The position numbers were made by a program, and so were the translations under genes. Shown one piece after another: positions 43,519-51,883 of a stretch of DNA of 64,000 nucleotides. The notes beneath the pieces are model-generated. The model worked only from the letters and a program-made list of their open reading frames with translations, did no database searches and was not told the DNA's origin. This DNA comes from Massilia sp. HP4. Its GTDB lineage: Bacteria; Pseudomonadota; Gammaproteobacteria; Burkholderiales; Burkholderiaceae_D. The stretch covers positions 62,001 to 126,000 of the forward strand of contig NZ_STGG01000070.1 of the NCBI RefSeq assembly GCF_005222695.1, in the 5' to 3' direction. How positions within the stretch are numbered: position 1 is the stretch's first letter; every line of letters begins with the position of its first letter.

Positions 43519-44802
43519 ATGAGCATCACCCAACAACTTCCCTACGAATGGCAGATCGGCCTGCGCTACACCCGCGCCGGCAAGCGCAGCGGCCGCAACA
43601 GCTTTATTTCCTTCATCTCGATGGCGTCGGTGGCCGGCATCGCCCTGGGCGTGGCCGCCCTGATCGTGGTGCTGTCGGTGATGAACGGCTTCCAGAAGGA
43701 AGTCACCACCCGCATGCTGTCGATGCTGGCCCACGTCGAGATCTTCGACGCGCGCGGGGCGCTGCCGGACTGGCGCACCACCAGCGCTCAGGTGCTGCGC
43801 CACCCCGAGGTGCGCGCCGCGGCGCCCTTCCTGGATGCGCAATCGATGCTGCTGGTCGACGGCGTCATGAAGCCGGCGCTGCTGCGCGGCGTGGAACCGG
43901 TCGAAGAGGCCAGGGTCTCGGACGTCGCCAGGCAGATGAAAGAGGGCAGCTGCGATTCGCTGCGGCCGGGCTCCTTCAATATCGTGCTGGGCCGTGCGCT
44001 GGCCAAGTCGCTCGGGGTCGAGGTGGGCGACCGCGTATCGCTGCTGGTGGCCAGCAGCGGCATCCTGGGCGGCGCCGCTTCGCCCGGCGAAAATCCGCTG
44101 CCGCGCACGCGCGCATTGACCGTGTCCGGCATCTTCGAGGCCGGCCACTTCGAATTCGATTCGACGCTGGCCCTGGTGAATATCGCCGATGCCGAGGCTG
44201 TGACCGGCGCCACGATGCCGGCCGGCCTGCGCCTGCGCCTGGCCGACCTGCAGCAGGCGCCGCGCGTGGCCTATGAGCTGCAACAGTCGATGGCGGGCGA
44301 CCTGATCATGCGCGACTGGACCAAGGTGAATACCGTCTGGTTTGCCGCCGTGCAATCGCAAAAGAACATGATGTTCATTATTCTCACCATGATCGTGGCG
44401 GTGGCCGCCTTCAACCTGGTGTCGACCCTGGTCATGACGGTCAAGGACAAGCAGGCCGACATCGCCATCCTGCGCACGCTGGGCGCTTCGCCGCGCGGCA
44501 TCATGAAGATCTTCATGGTGCAGGGCACGCTGGTCGGCTTGCTGGGCGCCTTGCTCGGCGTGGGCCTGGGCGTGCTGGTGGCGCTGAACGTCGACGTGAT
44601 CGTGCCGGCCATCGAGCGCCTGCTGGGCGTGCACTTCCTGTCGCAAGAGGTCTACCTGATCAGCGAGATGCCGTCCGAGCTGCTGTGGCGCGACGTCGGC
44701 TGGATCGGCGGCGTGGCCGTGGTGCTGTCCTTCCTGGCCACCATCTACCCGAGCTGGGCCGCCTCGCGCGTGAAACCGGCCGAGGCGCTGCGGTATGAGT
44801 GA
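43519..44802 (+). CDS. lolC: Lipoprotein-releasing ABC permease LolC/E-type, copy 1
   Basis: 427 aa. One N-terminal helix (residues ~28-52) is followed by a large periplasmic domain and three C-terminal helices, the LolC/LolE layout. Signature stretches: [40 protein letters not shown], and [20 protein letters not shown] (cytoplasmic coupling segment to LolD). It works with LolD to pull lipoproteins from the inner membrane and hand them to LolA. It is followed 48 bp later by a near-duplicate. Which copy fills the LolC role (LolA docking) and which the LolE role (cargo) cannot be read from sequence alone. Confidence 0.93.
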   Translation: MSITQQLPYEWQIGLRYTRAGKRSGRNSFISFISMASVAGIALGVAALIVVLSVMNGFQKEVTTRMLSMLAHVEIFDARGALPDWRTTSAQVLRHPEVRAAAPFLDAQSMLLVDGVMKPALLRGVEPVEEARVSDVARQMKEGSCDSLRPGSFNIVLGRALAKSLGVEVGDRVSLLVASSGILGGAASPGENPLPRTRALTVSGIFEAGHFEFDSTLALVNIADAEAVTGATMPAGLRLRLADLQQAPRVAYELQQSMAGDLIMRDWTKVNTVWFAAVQSQKNMMFIILTMIVAVAAFNLVSTLVMTVKDKQADIAILRTLGASPRGIMKIFMVQGTLVGLLGALLGVGLGVLVALNVDVIVPAIERLLGVHFLSQEVYLISEMPSELLWRDVGWIGGVAVVLSFLATIYPSWAASRVKPAEALRYE

Positions 44803-44850
44803 ACGTCGATCGATGGTTTGTCGCCGCCCACATCTTGAACACGGAAACGC

Positions 44851-46116
44851 ATGAGTATCATCCACAAACTGCCGTATGAGTGGCAGGTCGGCCTGCGCTA
44901 TACGCGCGCCGGCAGGCGCAGCGGGCGCAGCAGCTTTATCTCCTTCATTTCGCTGATATCGGTGGCCGGCATCGCGCTCGGCGTGGCGGCGCTGATCATC
45001 GTGCTGTCGGTGATGAACGGCTTTCAGAAGCAGGTCACCGACCGCATGCTGTCGGTGCTGGCCCATATCGAGGTGTTCGACGCGTCCGGCAGCCTGCCGG
45101 ACTGGCGCGCCTCGGCCAGGGAGGCGCTGCGCAATCCCAACGTGTTGGGCGCGGCGCCTTTCGTCGAGACCCAGGGCCTCCTGGTGCGCGACGGCGTGAT
45201 GCGGCCTTCGATCGTGCGCGGCGTGTTGCCGGGCGAAGAAGACCGGGTGTCCACGGTGGCCCGGCAGGTGCGCGCCGGCAGCTTCGATGCGCTCAAGCCG
45301 GGCCAGTTCAATATCGTGCTGGGCTATGCGCTGGCGCGCGCGCTGGGCGTCGGCATGGGCGACAAGGTCACGATGGTGCTGGCCCAGGGCCAGGTCACGC
45401 CGGCCGGCATGGTGCCGCGCACGCGCAGTTTCACGGTCGCCGGGATCTTCGAGGCCGGGCACTTCGATTTCGATGCGGCGCTGTCCTTCATCCACGTCGA
45501 GGATGCCCAGCGCCTGGAACGCCTGCAGGCGCCGTCGGGCCTGCGCCTGCGCATCGCGAACATGCGCGAGGCGCCCGAGGTGGCAGAACAGCTCAAGGGC
45601 CAGATGAGCGGCGACCTGGTGGTGCGCGACTGGCCCAAGCTCAACGCCAACTGGTACGCTGCGGTACAGACCGAAAAGAAGATGATGTTCATTATCCTCA
45701 CCCTGATCATCGCGGTGGCCGCCTTCAACCTGGTCTCGAGCCTGGTGATGACGGTGACCGAGAAGCAGGCCGATATCGCGATCCTGCGTACGCTCGGATC
45801 GTCGCCGCAATCGATCATGAAGATCTTCATGGTGCAGGGCGCGGTGGTCGGCGTGCTGGGGACGCTGGCCGGCGTCGCCATGGGCGTGACGGTGAGCCTG
45901 AACATCGATGTCATCGTCCCGTTCATCGAACGTTTGCTGGGAGTGGAGTTCTTGTCCAAAGATATATATTTGATCAGTACCGTGCCATCCGACCTGCATG
46001 GTCCGGACGTCGCCATCATCGGCGTCATCTCGGTGCTGCTGGCCTTTGCCGCCACGCTGTATCCGAGCTGGGCGGCCTCGCGAGTGAAACCGGCGGAGGC
46101 CTTGCGTTATGAGTGA
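44851..46116 (+). CDS. Lipoprotein-releasing ABC permease LolC/E-type, copy 2
   Basis: 421 aa, same architecture as copy 1 and very similar throughout ([60 protein letters not shown]). The clearest difference is in the periplasmic domain, where copy 1 has GGAASPGENPLPRTRALTV and this copy has [18 protein letters not shown]. The 3' end overlaps lolD by 8 bp. Together with copy 1 and LolD it should form a LolCDE-like heterodimeric release complex, or one copy may suffice as a LolF-like homodimer. Confidence 0.93.
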   Translation: MSIIHKLPYEWQVGLRYTRAGRRSGRSSFISFISLISVAGIALGVAALIIVLSVMNGFQKQVTDRMLSVLAHIEVFDASGSLPDWRASAREALRNPNVLGAAPFVETQGLLVRDGVMRPSIVRGVLPGEEDRVSTVARQVRAGSFDALKPGQFNIVLGYALARALGVGMGDKVTMVLAQGQVTPAGMVPRTRSFTVAGIFEAGHFDFDAALSFIHVEDAQRLERLQAPSGLRLRIANMREAPEVAEQLKGQMSGDLVVRDWPKLNANWYAAVQTEKKMMFIILTLIIAVAAFNLVSSLVMTVTEKQADIAILRTLGSSPQSIMKIFMVQGAVVGVLGTLAGVAMGVTVSLNIDVIVPFIERLLGVEFLSKDIYLISTVPSDLHGPDVAIIGVISVLLAFAATLYPSWAASRVKPAEALRYE

Positions 46117-46804
46117 GGTCACGACGCCCATCCTCGCTTGCCGCGGCCTTGGTAAAAGCTTCAGGCAAGGCGACGCCGAGGTCCGCGTAATCCAGGGGAT
46201 CGATTTCGCCATCCAGCGCGGCGAGCGGGTCGCCATCGTCGGCGCCTCGGGTTCCGGCAAATCGACCTTGCTGCACCTGCTGGGCGGCCTGGATACGCCG
46301 AGCAGCGGCTCGGTGACCCTGAAGGGCGAGGATTTCGCGACCCTGTCCGAAGCGCGCCGCGGCGAGTTGCGCAACACGGCGCTGGGCTTCGTCTACCAGT
46401 TCCACCACCTGCTGCCAGAATTCACGGCGCTCGACAACGTCATGATGCCGCTCCTGATCCGGCGTGAGGCGCGCCCGGTGGCGCTCGAGCGCGCGCAGGC
46501 GATCCTGGAGCGCGTGGGCCTGGGCAAGCGCGTGGTGCACCGTCCGGGCGAGCTGTCCGGCGGTGAACGCCAGCGGGTGGCGCTGGCGCGCGCGCTGGTG
46601 ACGCAGCCGGCTTGCGTGCTGGCCGACGAACCGACCGGCAACCTCGATCACACCACGGCGCAAGTCATCTTCGACCTGATGCTCGAATTGTCGCGCACCC
46701 TCGGTACCGCCTTCGTGATCGTGACCCACGATATGGAACTGGCGCGCCGCTGCGACCGCGTGTTGCGCATGACCGAGCACGGCCTGCAGCCGGCGCAAGG
46801 CTGA
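46109..46804 (+). CDS. lolD: Lipoprotein-releasing ABC ATPase LolD
   Basis: 231 aa. Walker [19 protein letters not shown], the MacB/LolD-type [22 protein letters not shown] signature [19 protein letters not shown], Walker [12 protein letters not shown] and H-loop [11 protein letters not shown] are all intact. It powers the LolC/E permeases that release lipoproteins to LolA. It overlaps the second permease gene by 8 bp and is followed 3 bp later by the TatD-family gene. Confidence 0.96.
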   Translation: MSEVTTPILACRGLGKSFRQGDAEVRVIQGIDFAIQRGERVAIVGASGSGKSTLLHLLGGLDTPSSGSVTLKGEDFATLSEARRGELRNTALGFVYQFHHLLPEFTALDNVMMPLLIRREARPVALERAQAILERVGLGKRVVHRPGELSGGERQRVALARALVTQPACVLADEPTGNLDHTTAQVIFDLMLELSRTLGTAFVIVTHDMELARRCDRVLRMTEHGLQPAQG

Positions 46805-46807
46805 GTC

Positions 46808-47608
46808 ATGTGGATCGATACCCACGTCCACCTGGATGCCCGCGAGTACGGCGGCGACGGCATCGGCGTGGCCTTGAAGGCGCAACAGGCCGGGGTGTCG
46901 ATGATCGTGATCGTGGCGGTCGAGCGGGGCAATTTCGATGCCGTGGCGAGCCTTGGGCACGCCAGCCCGAACGCCTGCTACGCGCTCGGCATCCACCCGA
47001 TCTGCGTGCCGCAGGCGCGCGACGACGACCTGGACTACCTGCGCACGCGGGTTAAAGACGCTCTGAACGATCCGCGCTTCGTCGGCATCGGCGAGATCGG
47101 CCTGGATTTCTTCATCCCGGAGCTGACCACGCCCGAGATGCGCGACAAGCAGGAGCGCTTCTTTCGCGAACAGCTGCGCATCGCGCGCGACTTCGGCCTG
47201 CCGGTATTGACCCATGTGCGGCGCTCGCAAGACCAGGTGCTCAAGCACCTGCGCCAGATTCGGCCGCCTGGGGGAATCGCCCATGCGTTCAACGGCAGCT
47301 TCCAGCAGGCGCAGAATTATATTGACCTCGGATTCCACCTGGGATTCGGCGGCAATATGACCTTCACGCGTGCGCTGCAGATCCGCCGCCTGGCGGCCGA
47401 GCTGCCTCTGGCGGCTATCGTGCTGGAAACCGACTCGCCCGACATCGCGCCGAGCTGGATCCATCCGGGCCGCAACAGTCCCGATCAACTTCCCGGCATC
47501 GGCGCGACGCTGGCCGAACTGCGCGGGATTGGCGTGGACGAGGTGCGGGAAGCGGCCTGGCGCGCGTCGCTGGCAGCCATTCCGCGCCTGGCGCCGCTGT
47601 TGGCCTGA
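46808..47608 (+). CDS. TatD-family metal-dependent hydrolase
   Basis: 266 aa TIM barrel. Metal ligands appear in WIDTHVHLDAREY, IGEIGLDFFI, PVLTHVRRSQDQ, GIAHAFNGSFQQAQ and ETDSPDIAP. TatD relatives are 3'-5' exonucleases or D-aminoacyl-tRNA deacylase-like enzymes; the exact substrate is unknown. Last gene of the lol operon, 3 bp after lolD. The stop is 27 bp from the stop of a convergent LysR gene, and no terminator hairpin is evident between them. Confidence 0.92.
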   Translation: MWIDTHVHLDAREYGGDGIGVALKAQQAGVSMIVIVAVERGNFDAVASLGHASPNACYALGIHPICVPQARDDDLDYLRTRVKDALNDPRFVGIGEIGLDFFIPELTTPEMRDKQERFFREQLRIARDFGLPVLTHVRRSQDQVLKHLRQIRPPGGIAHAFNGSFQQAQNYIDLGFHLGFGGNMTFTRALQIRRLAAELPLAAIVLETDSPDIAPSWIHPGRNSPDQLPGIGATLAELRGIGVDEVREAAWRASLAAIPRLAPLLA

Positions 47609-47635
47609 GGCGGCGGCACGGTCCAGGCGCCGGTG

Positions 47636-48556
47636 TCAGGCTGCACGCCGGATCGCATGATGGCTGGCGAACAGTTCCGCCATCCACTCGACAAACACCC
47701 GGACCTTGACCGACAGATGGCGATTGTGGGGGTAGACGACGTGCAGGGCGACCGGATCGGCCTGCCAGGCGGGCAGCAAGGGCTCCAGCAGCCCGGCGGC
47801 CACCGCGCGCTCCGCGGCGAAATGCGTCGTTTGCAGCAGTCCCAGCCCGGCCACGGCGGCGTCCAGTGCCGCCTTGCTGTCGTTGACCGCTATCTGCAGC
47901 GGAACGGCCGCAAGCAGGCGCTCGCCGCCGTGCGACAATTCCCACTGCACCGCCCTGGCGTGCCTGCATCCGGACATGCCGATGCTGCGATGGCGTTCCA
48001 GGTCGTCGGGGTGTAGCGGGCGGCCGTGGCCGGCAATGTAGGCGGGTGAGGCATAGATGCCGTAGGTGAGATTGCCGACGCGGCGCGCCACCAGGTCGGA
48101 ATCGGGCAGCTTTCCGGTGTGTATCGAGCAGTCGATATTGTCCTCGACCAGGTTGGCGGCATGGTTGCTGGAGCCGAACTCGAGCTGGATGTCGGGGTAG
48201 CGGGCAAGGAAATGCGGAAGGCGCGCAATCAATTCGCCTGCCAGCAGCTTGGGCGTGTCCACGCGCAGCAGGCCGCTCGGCCTCTGGTTGGCGCGCGACA
48301 TCGACTCCTCGGCCTCGCGCACTTCGCCCAGGATGCGCGCGCAGCGTTCGTAGAACAGGGCGCCGTCGGGCGTCACGCTCACCAGCCGGGTGGACCGATG
48401 CAGCAATTTGACGCCGAGCATCCGTTCGAGTGCCTGGATCAGCCTCGTGACAGTGGCCTTGGGCAGGTCCAGGGTATCGGCGGCGCGCACGAAACTACCG
48501 TGTTCGACGACGGTCGTAAACACTTCCATCGCCTGGAATTTATTGATCGTTGTCAC
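47636..48556 (-). CDS. LysR-family transcriptional regulator A
   Basis: 306 aa from GTG 48556, chosen because GGGGAGACAAG lies upstream and the paralogue across the gap starts at the matching residue. The longer in-frame extension has no homology. The helix-turn-helix domain reads FQAMEVFTTVVEHGSFVRAA then LPKATVTRLIQALERMLGVK. The effector domain has VDTPKLLAGELIARLPHFLA and NIDCSIHTGKLPDSDLVARR. It is a close paralogue of the divergent LysR B at 48755, with which it shares a 198-bp control region. Probable regulator of the RND efflux operon. Confidence 0.92.
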   Translation of the reverse strand: MTTINKFQAMEVFTTVVEHGSFVRAADTLDLPKATVTRLIQALERMLGVKLLHRSTRLVSVTPDGALFYERCARILGEVREAEESMSRANQRPSGLLRVDTPKLLAGELIARLPHFLARYPDIQLEFGSSNHAANLVEDNIDCSIHTGKLPDSDLVARRVGNLTYGIYASPAYIAGHGRPLHPDDLERHRSIGMSGCRHARAVQWELSHGGERLLAAVPLQIAVNDSKAALDAAVAGLGLLQTTHFAAERAVAAGLLEPLLPAWQADPVALHVVYPHNRHLSVKVRVFVEWMAELFASHHAIRRAA

Positions 48557-48608
48557 CTTGTCTCCCCGTATATGCACGCTCCGGCCAATCTCCCTATCAG
48601 CCTTTCTG

Positions 48609-48635
48609 TAACTACGACTCATCTTGTCGTAGTTA
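48609..48635. promoter_or_regulatory. Palindromic operator candidate near LysR A
   Basis: Perfect 10-nt arms TAACTACGAC and GTCGTAGTTA around a 7-nt spacer, 53 bp upstream of the LysR A start. Size and symmetry fit a LysR-type binding site. Confidence 0.65.
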
Positions 48636-48725
48636 TATCGTAACGCTGAATGCGCCGTTGAGCAAGCCTTCTTTGCCAGGCAGATGCTGCCTTGCCAGGT
48701 TCGCAAAACCGCTCTATCATTAATT

Positions 48726-48742
48726 CCGACTAAATTAATCGG
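48726..48742. promoter_or_regulatory. Palindromic operator candidate near LysR B
   Basis: CCGACTAAATTAATCGG is an imperfect palindrome (CCGA-n-TAA-n-TTA-n-TCGG) just 12 bp upstream of the LysR B start. It would overlap the ribosome binding or promoter region and fits autoregulation. Confidence 0.55.
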
Positions 48743-48754
48743 AGTTTTAGTGGC

Positions 48755-49684
48755 ATGGGCACGGTAAACAAATTGCTGGCGATGGAGGTGTTCATCAATG
48801 TGGTCGACCAGGGCAGGTTCGTGCGCACCGCCGAGCAGATGGGTTTGCCGAAGACCACCGTCACCATCCTGATCAAGGAACTGGAGCAGATGCTCGGCGT
48901 ACAGCTCCTGAATCGCACCACGCGTCAGGTCAGCGTGACGCCCGACGGCGCCGCCTTCTACGACCGCTCCATGCAGATCCTCGCTGACATGCAAGAGGCC
49001 GAAGACGCCATGTCACGTGCCCGCCATATGCCGGGTGGCTTGCTGAGGATCGACGTGCCTGCACTCCTGGCGGGCGAACTGATTCCCCATCTGCCCGGTT
49101 TCTTTTCCCGCTATCCGGACATCCTGCTCGACATCGGCAGCAGCGGGCAACGCGCGGATGGGCTGGAGGCGGGCGCCGATTGCGCAATCCAGTGCGGTGA
49201 ACTGGCCGACAAAAGCCTGGTGGCGCGCCGCGTCGGCAGCCTCGGCTTTGGGCTCTACGCCTCGCCCGCCTACCTGGACCAGACCGGACGGCCCCAGCAT
49301 CCGGACGACCTGGCCCGACACCGTGGCATCGGCGCTTTCTCGGGCAAGCGCGCCAACACGGCGCAACTGACCTTGCGACGCTGCGCAGAGCAGGTGCAAG
49401 CCGAGGTCCCGATCCACCTGGCCGTCAACGACGCCGACGCCGGCATCGAGGCCGCCATCGCCGGGCTCGGCCTGCTGCGCACCACCCGCTTTGCCGGTGA
49501 GCGCGAGGTCGCGGCCGGACGACTCGAGCCGCTGCTGCCCGATTGGTCGCTCGATGGCGTGGCCCTGCACGTGGTGTTTGCCCGCAACCGCCAACTGTCG
49601 GCCAAGGTCGGCGTGTTTGTCGATTGGCTGGCCGAACTGTCGGCGTCTGGCCTCGCGTTCCAGCGCGATTGTTTGGCGGGTTGA
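48755..49684 (+). CDS. LysR-family transcriptional regulator B (RND operon regulator)
   Basis: 309 aa. Helix-turn-helix: LLAMEVFINVVDQGRFVRTA then LPKTTVTILIKELEQMLGVQ; effector domain: IDVPALLAGELIPHLPGFFS and DCAIQCGELADKSLVARRVG. It is a paralogue of the divergent LysR A. It lies 85 bp upstream of the LlpE-like gene and reads in the same direction as the RND operon, the position of BpeT/CeoR-type activators in Burkholderia. The inducer is unknown; salicylate acts in the Burkholderia systems. Confidence 0.92.
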   Translation: MGTVNKLLAMEVFINVVDQGRFVRTAEQMGLPKTTVTILIKELEQMLGVQLLNRTTRQVSVTPDGAAFYDRSMQILADMQEAEDAMSRARHMPGGLLRIDVPALLAGELIPHLPGFFSRYPDILLDIGSSGQRADGLEAGADCAIQCGELADKSLVARRVGSLGFGLYASPAYLDQTGRPQHPDDLARHRGIGAFSGKRANTAQLTLRRCAEQVQAEVPIHLAVNDADAGIEAAIAGLGLLRTTRFAGEREVAAGRLEPLLPDWSLDGVALHVVFARNRQLSAKVGVFVDWLAELSASGLAFQRDCLAG

Positions 49685-49769
49685 ACAGTCGGTTCGTTGC
49701 CGGCTGGTTTATCCGGACAGCCCGCTGACCTATAGTTTGCTCACGGTAAAAAACCCAGGAGCAGAATTC

Positions 49770-50576
49770 ATGAACAAGGTAAGTGACATGGTGGTGCAAG
49801 GGGCCGCGTCGCCGCTGGCGGCACGTCTCTACAGCAACGGCCCGGCCGACGCGCTGATGGTGTTCCTGCACAGCGGTGGCTTTTGCGGCGGCGACCTCGA
49901 GGACGCCGACCGTTTCCTGCAACTGCTGGCGCATGCTGCCCCAGGTCTGTCGGTGCTGGCCGCCAACTATACGCTGGCCAGCCAGAGCCCGTTCCCGGCA
50001 GCGGTCGACGATGCCTATGCGGTGCTCGAATGGGTCGTCTCCCACGCCCCTGAACTGGAATGGAGCGGGCGCCGGCTGCTCGTGGCCGGCATCGAAGCCG
50101 GCGCCAACCTGGCAGCGGGCGCGGCGCTGATTGCGCGCGACCGCGGCGGCCCCGCGTTGGCAGGGCAGGTGCTGATCACACCCATGCTCGACCCCAGCCT
50201 GTCGAGCCGCTCGATGCGCGCCACCGAGAACGACCAGGCCGGCACGCTGCGCATGGCGCAGGCGCTCGAAGCGGGCTACAAGGACTATCTGCCGCGCGCG
50301 GCCGACCGCTTCCATCCCTATGCCTCGCCGTTGCACACCAGCCGCCTGCGCCAGTTGCCGCCGGCCCTGATCCTGTCGGCCGAGAACGATCCGCTGATGG
50401 ATGAGGCCGAACAATACGGCGCGCGCCTGATCGCGGCTGGCGTGCCGACCCGGGTGTTGCGGCTGCCGCCGATACCCCGCTTCGACGAGAGCGCCCGCAA
50501 CGACTGCGCCTGCCGCGCCATGGCAGTCGACGAAGTCGCCAATTTTGCCGGCGGCGGCATGCGCCGGCAGGAATAG
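49770..50576 (+). CDS. LlpE-like alpha/beta hydrolase, active site degenerate
   Basis: 268 aa from ATG 49770, preceded by AGGAG nine bases upstream. It has the hormone-sensitive-lipase-like alpha/beta hydrolase pattern: MVFLHSGGFCGGDLEDADRF (degenerate HGGG), NYTLASQSPFPAAVDDAY, LVAGIEAGANLAAGAALIAR, and ILSAENDPLMDEAEQYGARL. The nucleophile motif G-D-S-A-G is replaced by G-I-E-A-G, and the usual catalytic His region near the C-terminus reads LPPIPRFDESA, without His. It therefore looks like a pseudoenzyme. The position matches llpE, the lipase-like gene that heads ceoAB-opcM and bpeEF-oprC operons in Burkholderia. Confidence 0.85.
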   Translation: MNKVSDMVVQGAASPLAARLYSNGPADALMVFLHSGGFCGGDLEDADRFLQLLAHAAPGLSVLAANYTLASQSPFPAAVDDAYAVLEWVVSHAPELEWSGRRLLVAGIEAGANLAAGAALIARDRGGPALAGQVLITPMLDPSLSSRSMRATENDQAGTLRMAQALEAGYKDYLPRAADRFHPYASPLHTSRLRQLPPALILSAENDPLMDEAEQYGARLIAAGVPTRVLRLPPIPRFDESARNDCACRAMAVDEVANFAGGGMRRQE

Positions 50577-50623
50577 CGGCATTCGTCCACGGCGCCCGGC
50601 TGGCTTGCCCGCCGCCCGCGCCG

Positions 50624-50654
50624 CCCCCCCCCCACACAATCCGACGTTTTTTTT
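50624..50654 (+). repeat. Homopolymer tracts C10 and T8 before the RND adaptor gene
   Basis: Ten consecutive C (50624-50633) and eight consecutive T (50647-50654) lie in the gap between the LlpE-like gene and the adaptor start at 50713. Such tracts are slippage-prone and rare in this GC-rich sequence. Confidence 0.9.
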
Positions 50655-50712
50655 CACCGGCATTGCCCCGGCGGGCCCCCTTTTGCCCGTCATTTTAAGT
50701 AAAGGAAGCATC

Positions 50713-51873
50713 ATGAGAAAGATATCCCCAGTCAGCAAGCATCTGCTGACCGTCCTTGCCGCACTTGTGCTGACCGCGCTGGCTTCGCTTGGCCTGTCAG
50801 GCTGCAACGCCCATGGCAAGGCCGAAGCGCCGGCGCCTGCGGCGGCGTCGGTCGCGGCAGCCAAGGTCGTGGAACGCGAGCATACCGAGACCCAGCATTT
50901 CTCCGGTCGCCTTGAGGCGATCGAGCGGGTCGACGTGCGTCCCCGCGTGGGCGGCTACCTTACCGCGATCAAGGTTCGTCCCGGCCACATGGTCAAGAAG
51001 GGCGAGCTGCTGTTCGAGATCGATCCGCGTCCCTACCAGGCTGAACTCGACCACGGCGAAGCGGCCCTGGCCTCGGCCAGGGCCAGGGCCGACCTGGCGC
51101 AGCTCGAACTCGGGCGCTCCGAGCGCCTGCTGGAAGACCGCGCCATCGCCCAGCGCGAATACGATGAAAAGGCGTCCGGTTTCAAGGAGCTGCAGGCCAA
51201 TGTGCGCGCCGCCCAGGCCCGGGTCGAGACGGCCCGCCTGAACCTGTCGTACACCCGCATCACCGCGCCCATCGATGGCCGCGTGTCGAAAGAGGAAATC
51301 ACGCTCGGCAACCTGGTGGACACCTCGGCCGTGCTGACCTCGGTGGTCTCGACCGACCGCATCTACGCCAGCTTCGACGGCGACGAAGACGCCTACCTGC
51401 GCGTGGCCCGCGCCGCACAGCAGGGCACCAGCATCGATGTGCATGTCGGCCTGGCCAACGAGAAGGGCTTCCCGCACCAGGGCAAGCTCGAGTTTGTCGA
51501 CAACCAGCTCGATCCCCGTACCGGCAGCGTGCGCATGCGCGCCGTGTTCGCCAACAAGGACGGCACCATGGTACCCGGCCTGTTCGCCCGCGTGCAGCTG
51601 CGCGGCGGGGTCCAGGGCGGCGCCACCAGCCGCGTGCTGCTGGTGGCCGAACGCGCCATCGGCACCGACCAGAACCGCAAGTACGTGGTGATCGTCGGCG
51701 CCGATAAACAGGTGCAGTACCGCGACGTCGACCTGGGGCCGTCGGTGGACGGCCTGCGCGTGGTGCGTACGGGCCTGGAACCCGGCGACAGCGTGATCGT
51801 CGACGGCCTGCAGCGTGTGCGCCCGGGCGCCACGGTCGCCGCGCGGATGGTCGACATGACCGCTTCCAATTAA
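50713..51873 (+). CDS. RND efflux periplasmic adaptor (MexE/BpeE/CeoA type)
   Basis: 386 aa from ATG 50713 with AAGGAAGC upstream. A lipoprotein signal ends in LSGC near residue 28. The adaptor domains follow: lipoyl halves (RLEAIERVDVRPRVGGYLTA and LNLSYTRITAPIDGRVSKEE) flanking an alpha-helical hairpin (residues ~110-165), then the beta-barrel (VDNQLDPRTGSVRMRAVFAN) and membrane-proximal parts. It links the pump to the outer-membrane factor. Best match by pattern is the MexE/OqxA/CeoA branch. Second gene of the llpE-type operon, 10 bp before the pump gene. Confidence 0.93.
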   Translation: MRKISPVSKHLLTVLAALVLTALASLGLSGCNAHGKAEAPAPAAASVAAAKVVEREHTETQHFSGRLEAIERVDVRPRVGGYLTAIKVRPGHMVKKGELLFEIDPRPYQAELDHGEAALASARARADLAQLELGRSERLLEDRAIAQREYDEKASGFKELQANVRAAQARVETARLNLSYTRITAPIDGRVSKEEITLGNLVDTSAVLTSVVSTDRIYASFDGDEDAYLRVARAAQQGTSIDVHVGLANEKGFPHQGKLEFVDNQLDPRTGSVRMRAVFANKDGTMVPGLFARVQLRGGVQGGATSRVLLVAERAIGTDQNRKYVVIVGADKQVQYRDVDLGPSVDGLRVVRTGLEPGDSVIVDGLQRVRPGATVAARMVDMTASN

Positions 51874-51883
51874 AGGAGGCGTC

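Noticed and set aside
43279-46377. 1032-codon minus-strand frame across the lol permeases
   Set aside because: It is antisense to two well-supported permease genes and its product is His/Arg/Gln-rich without family features.
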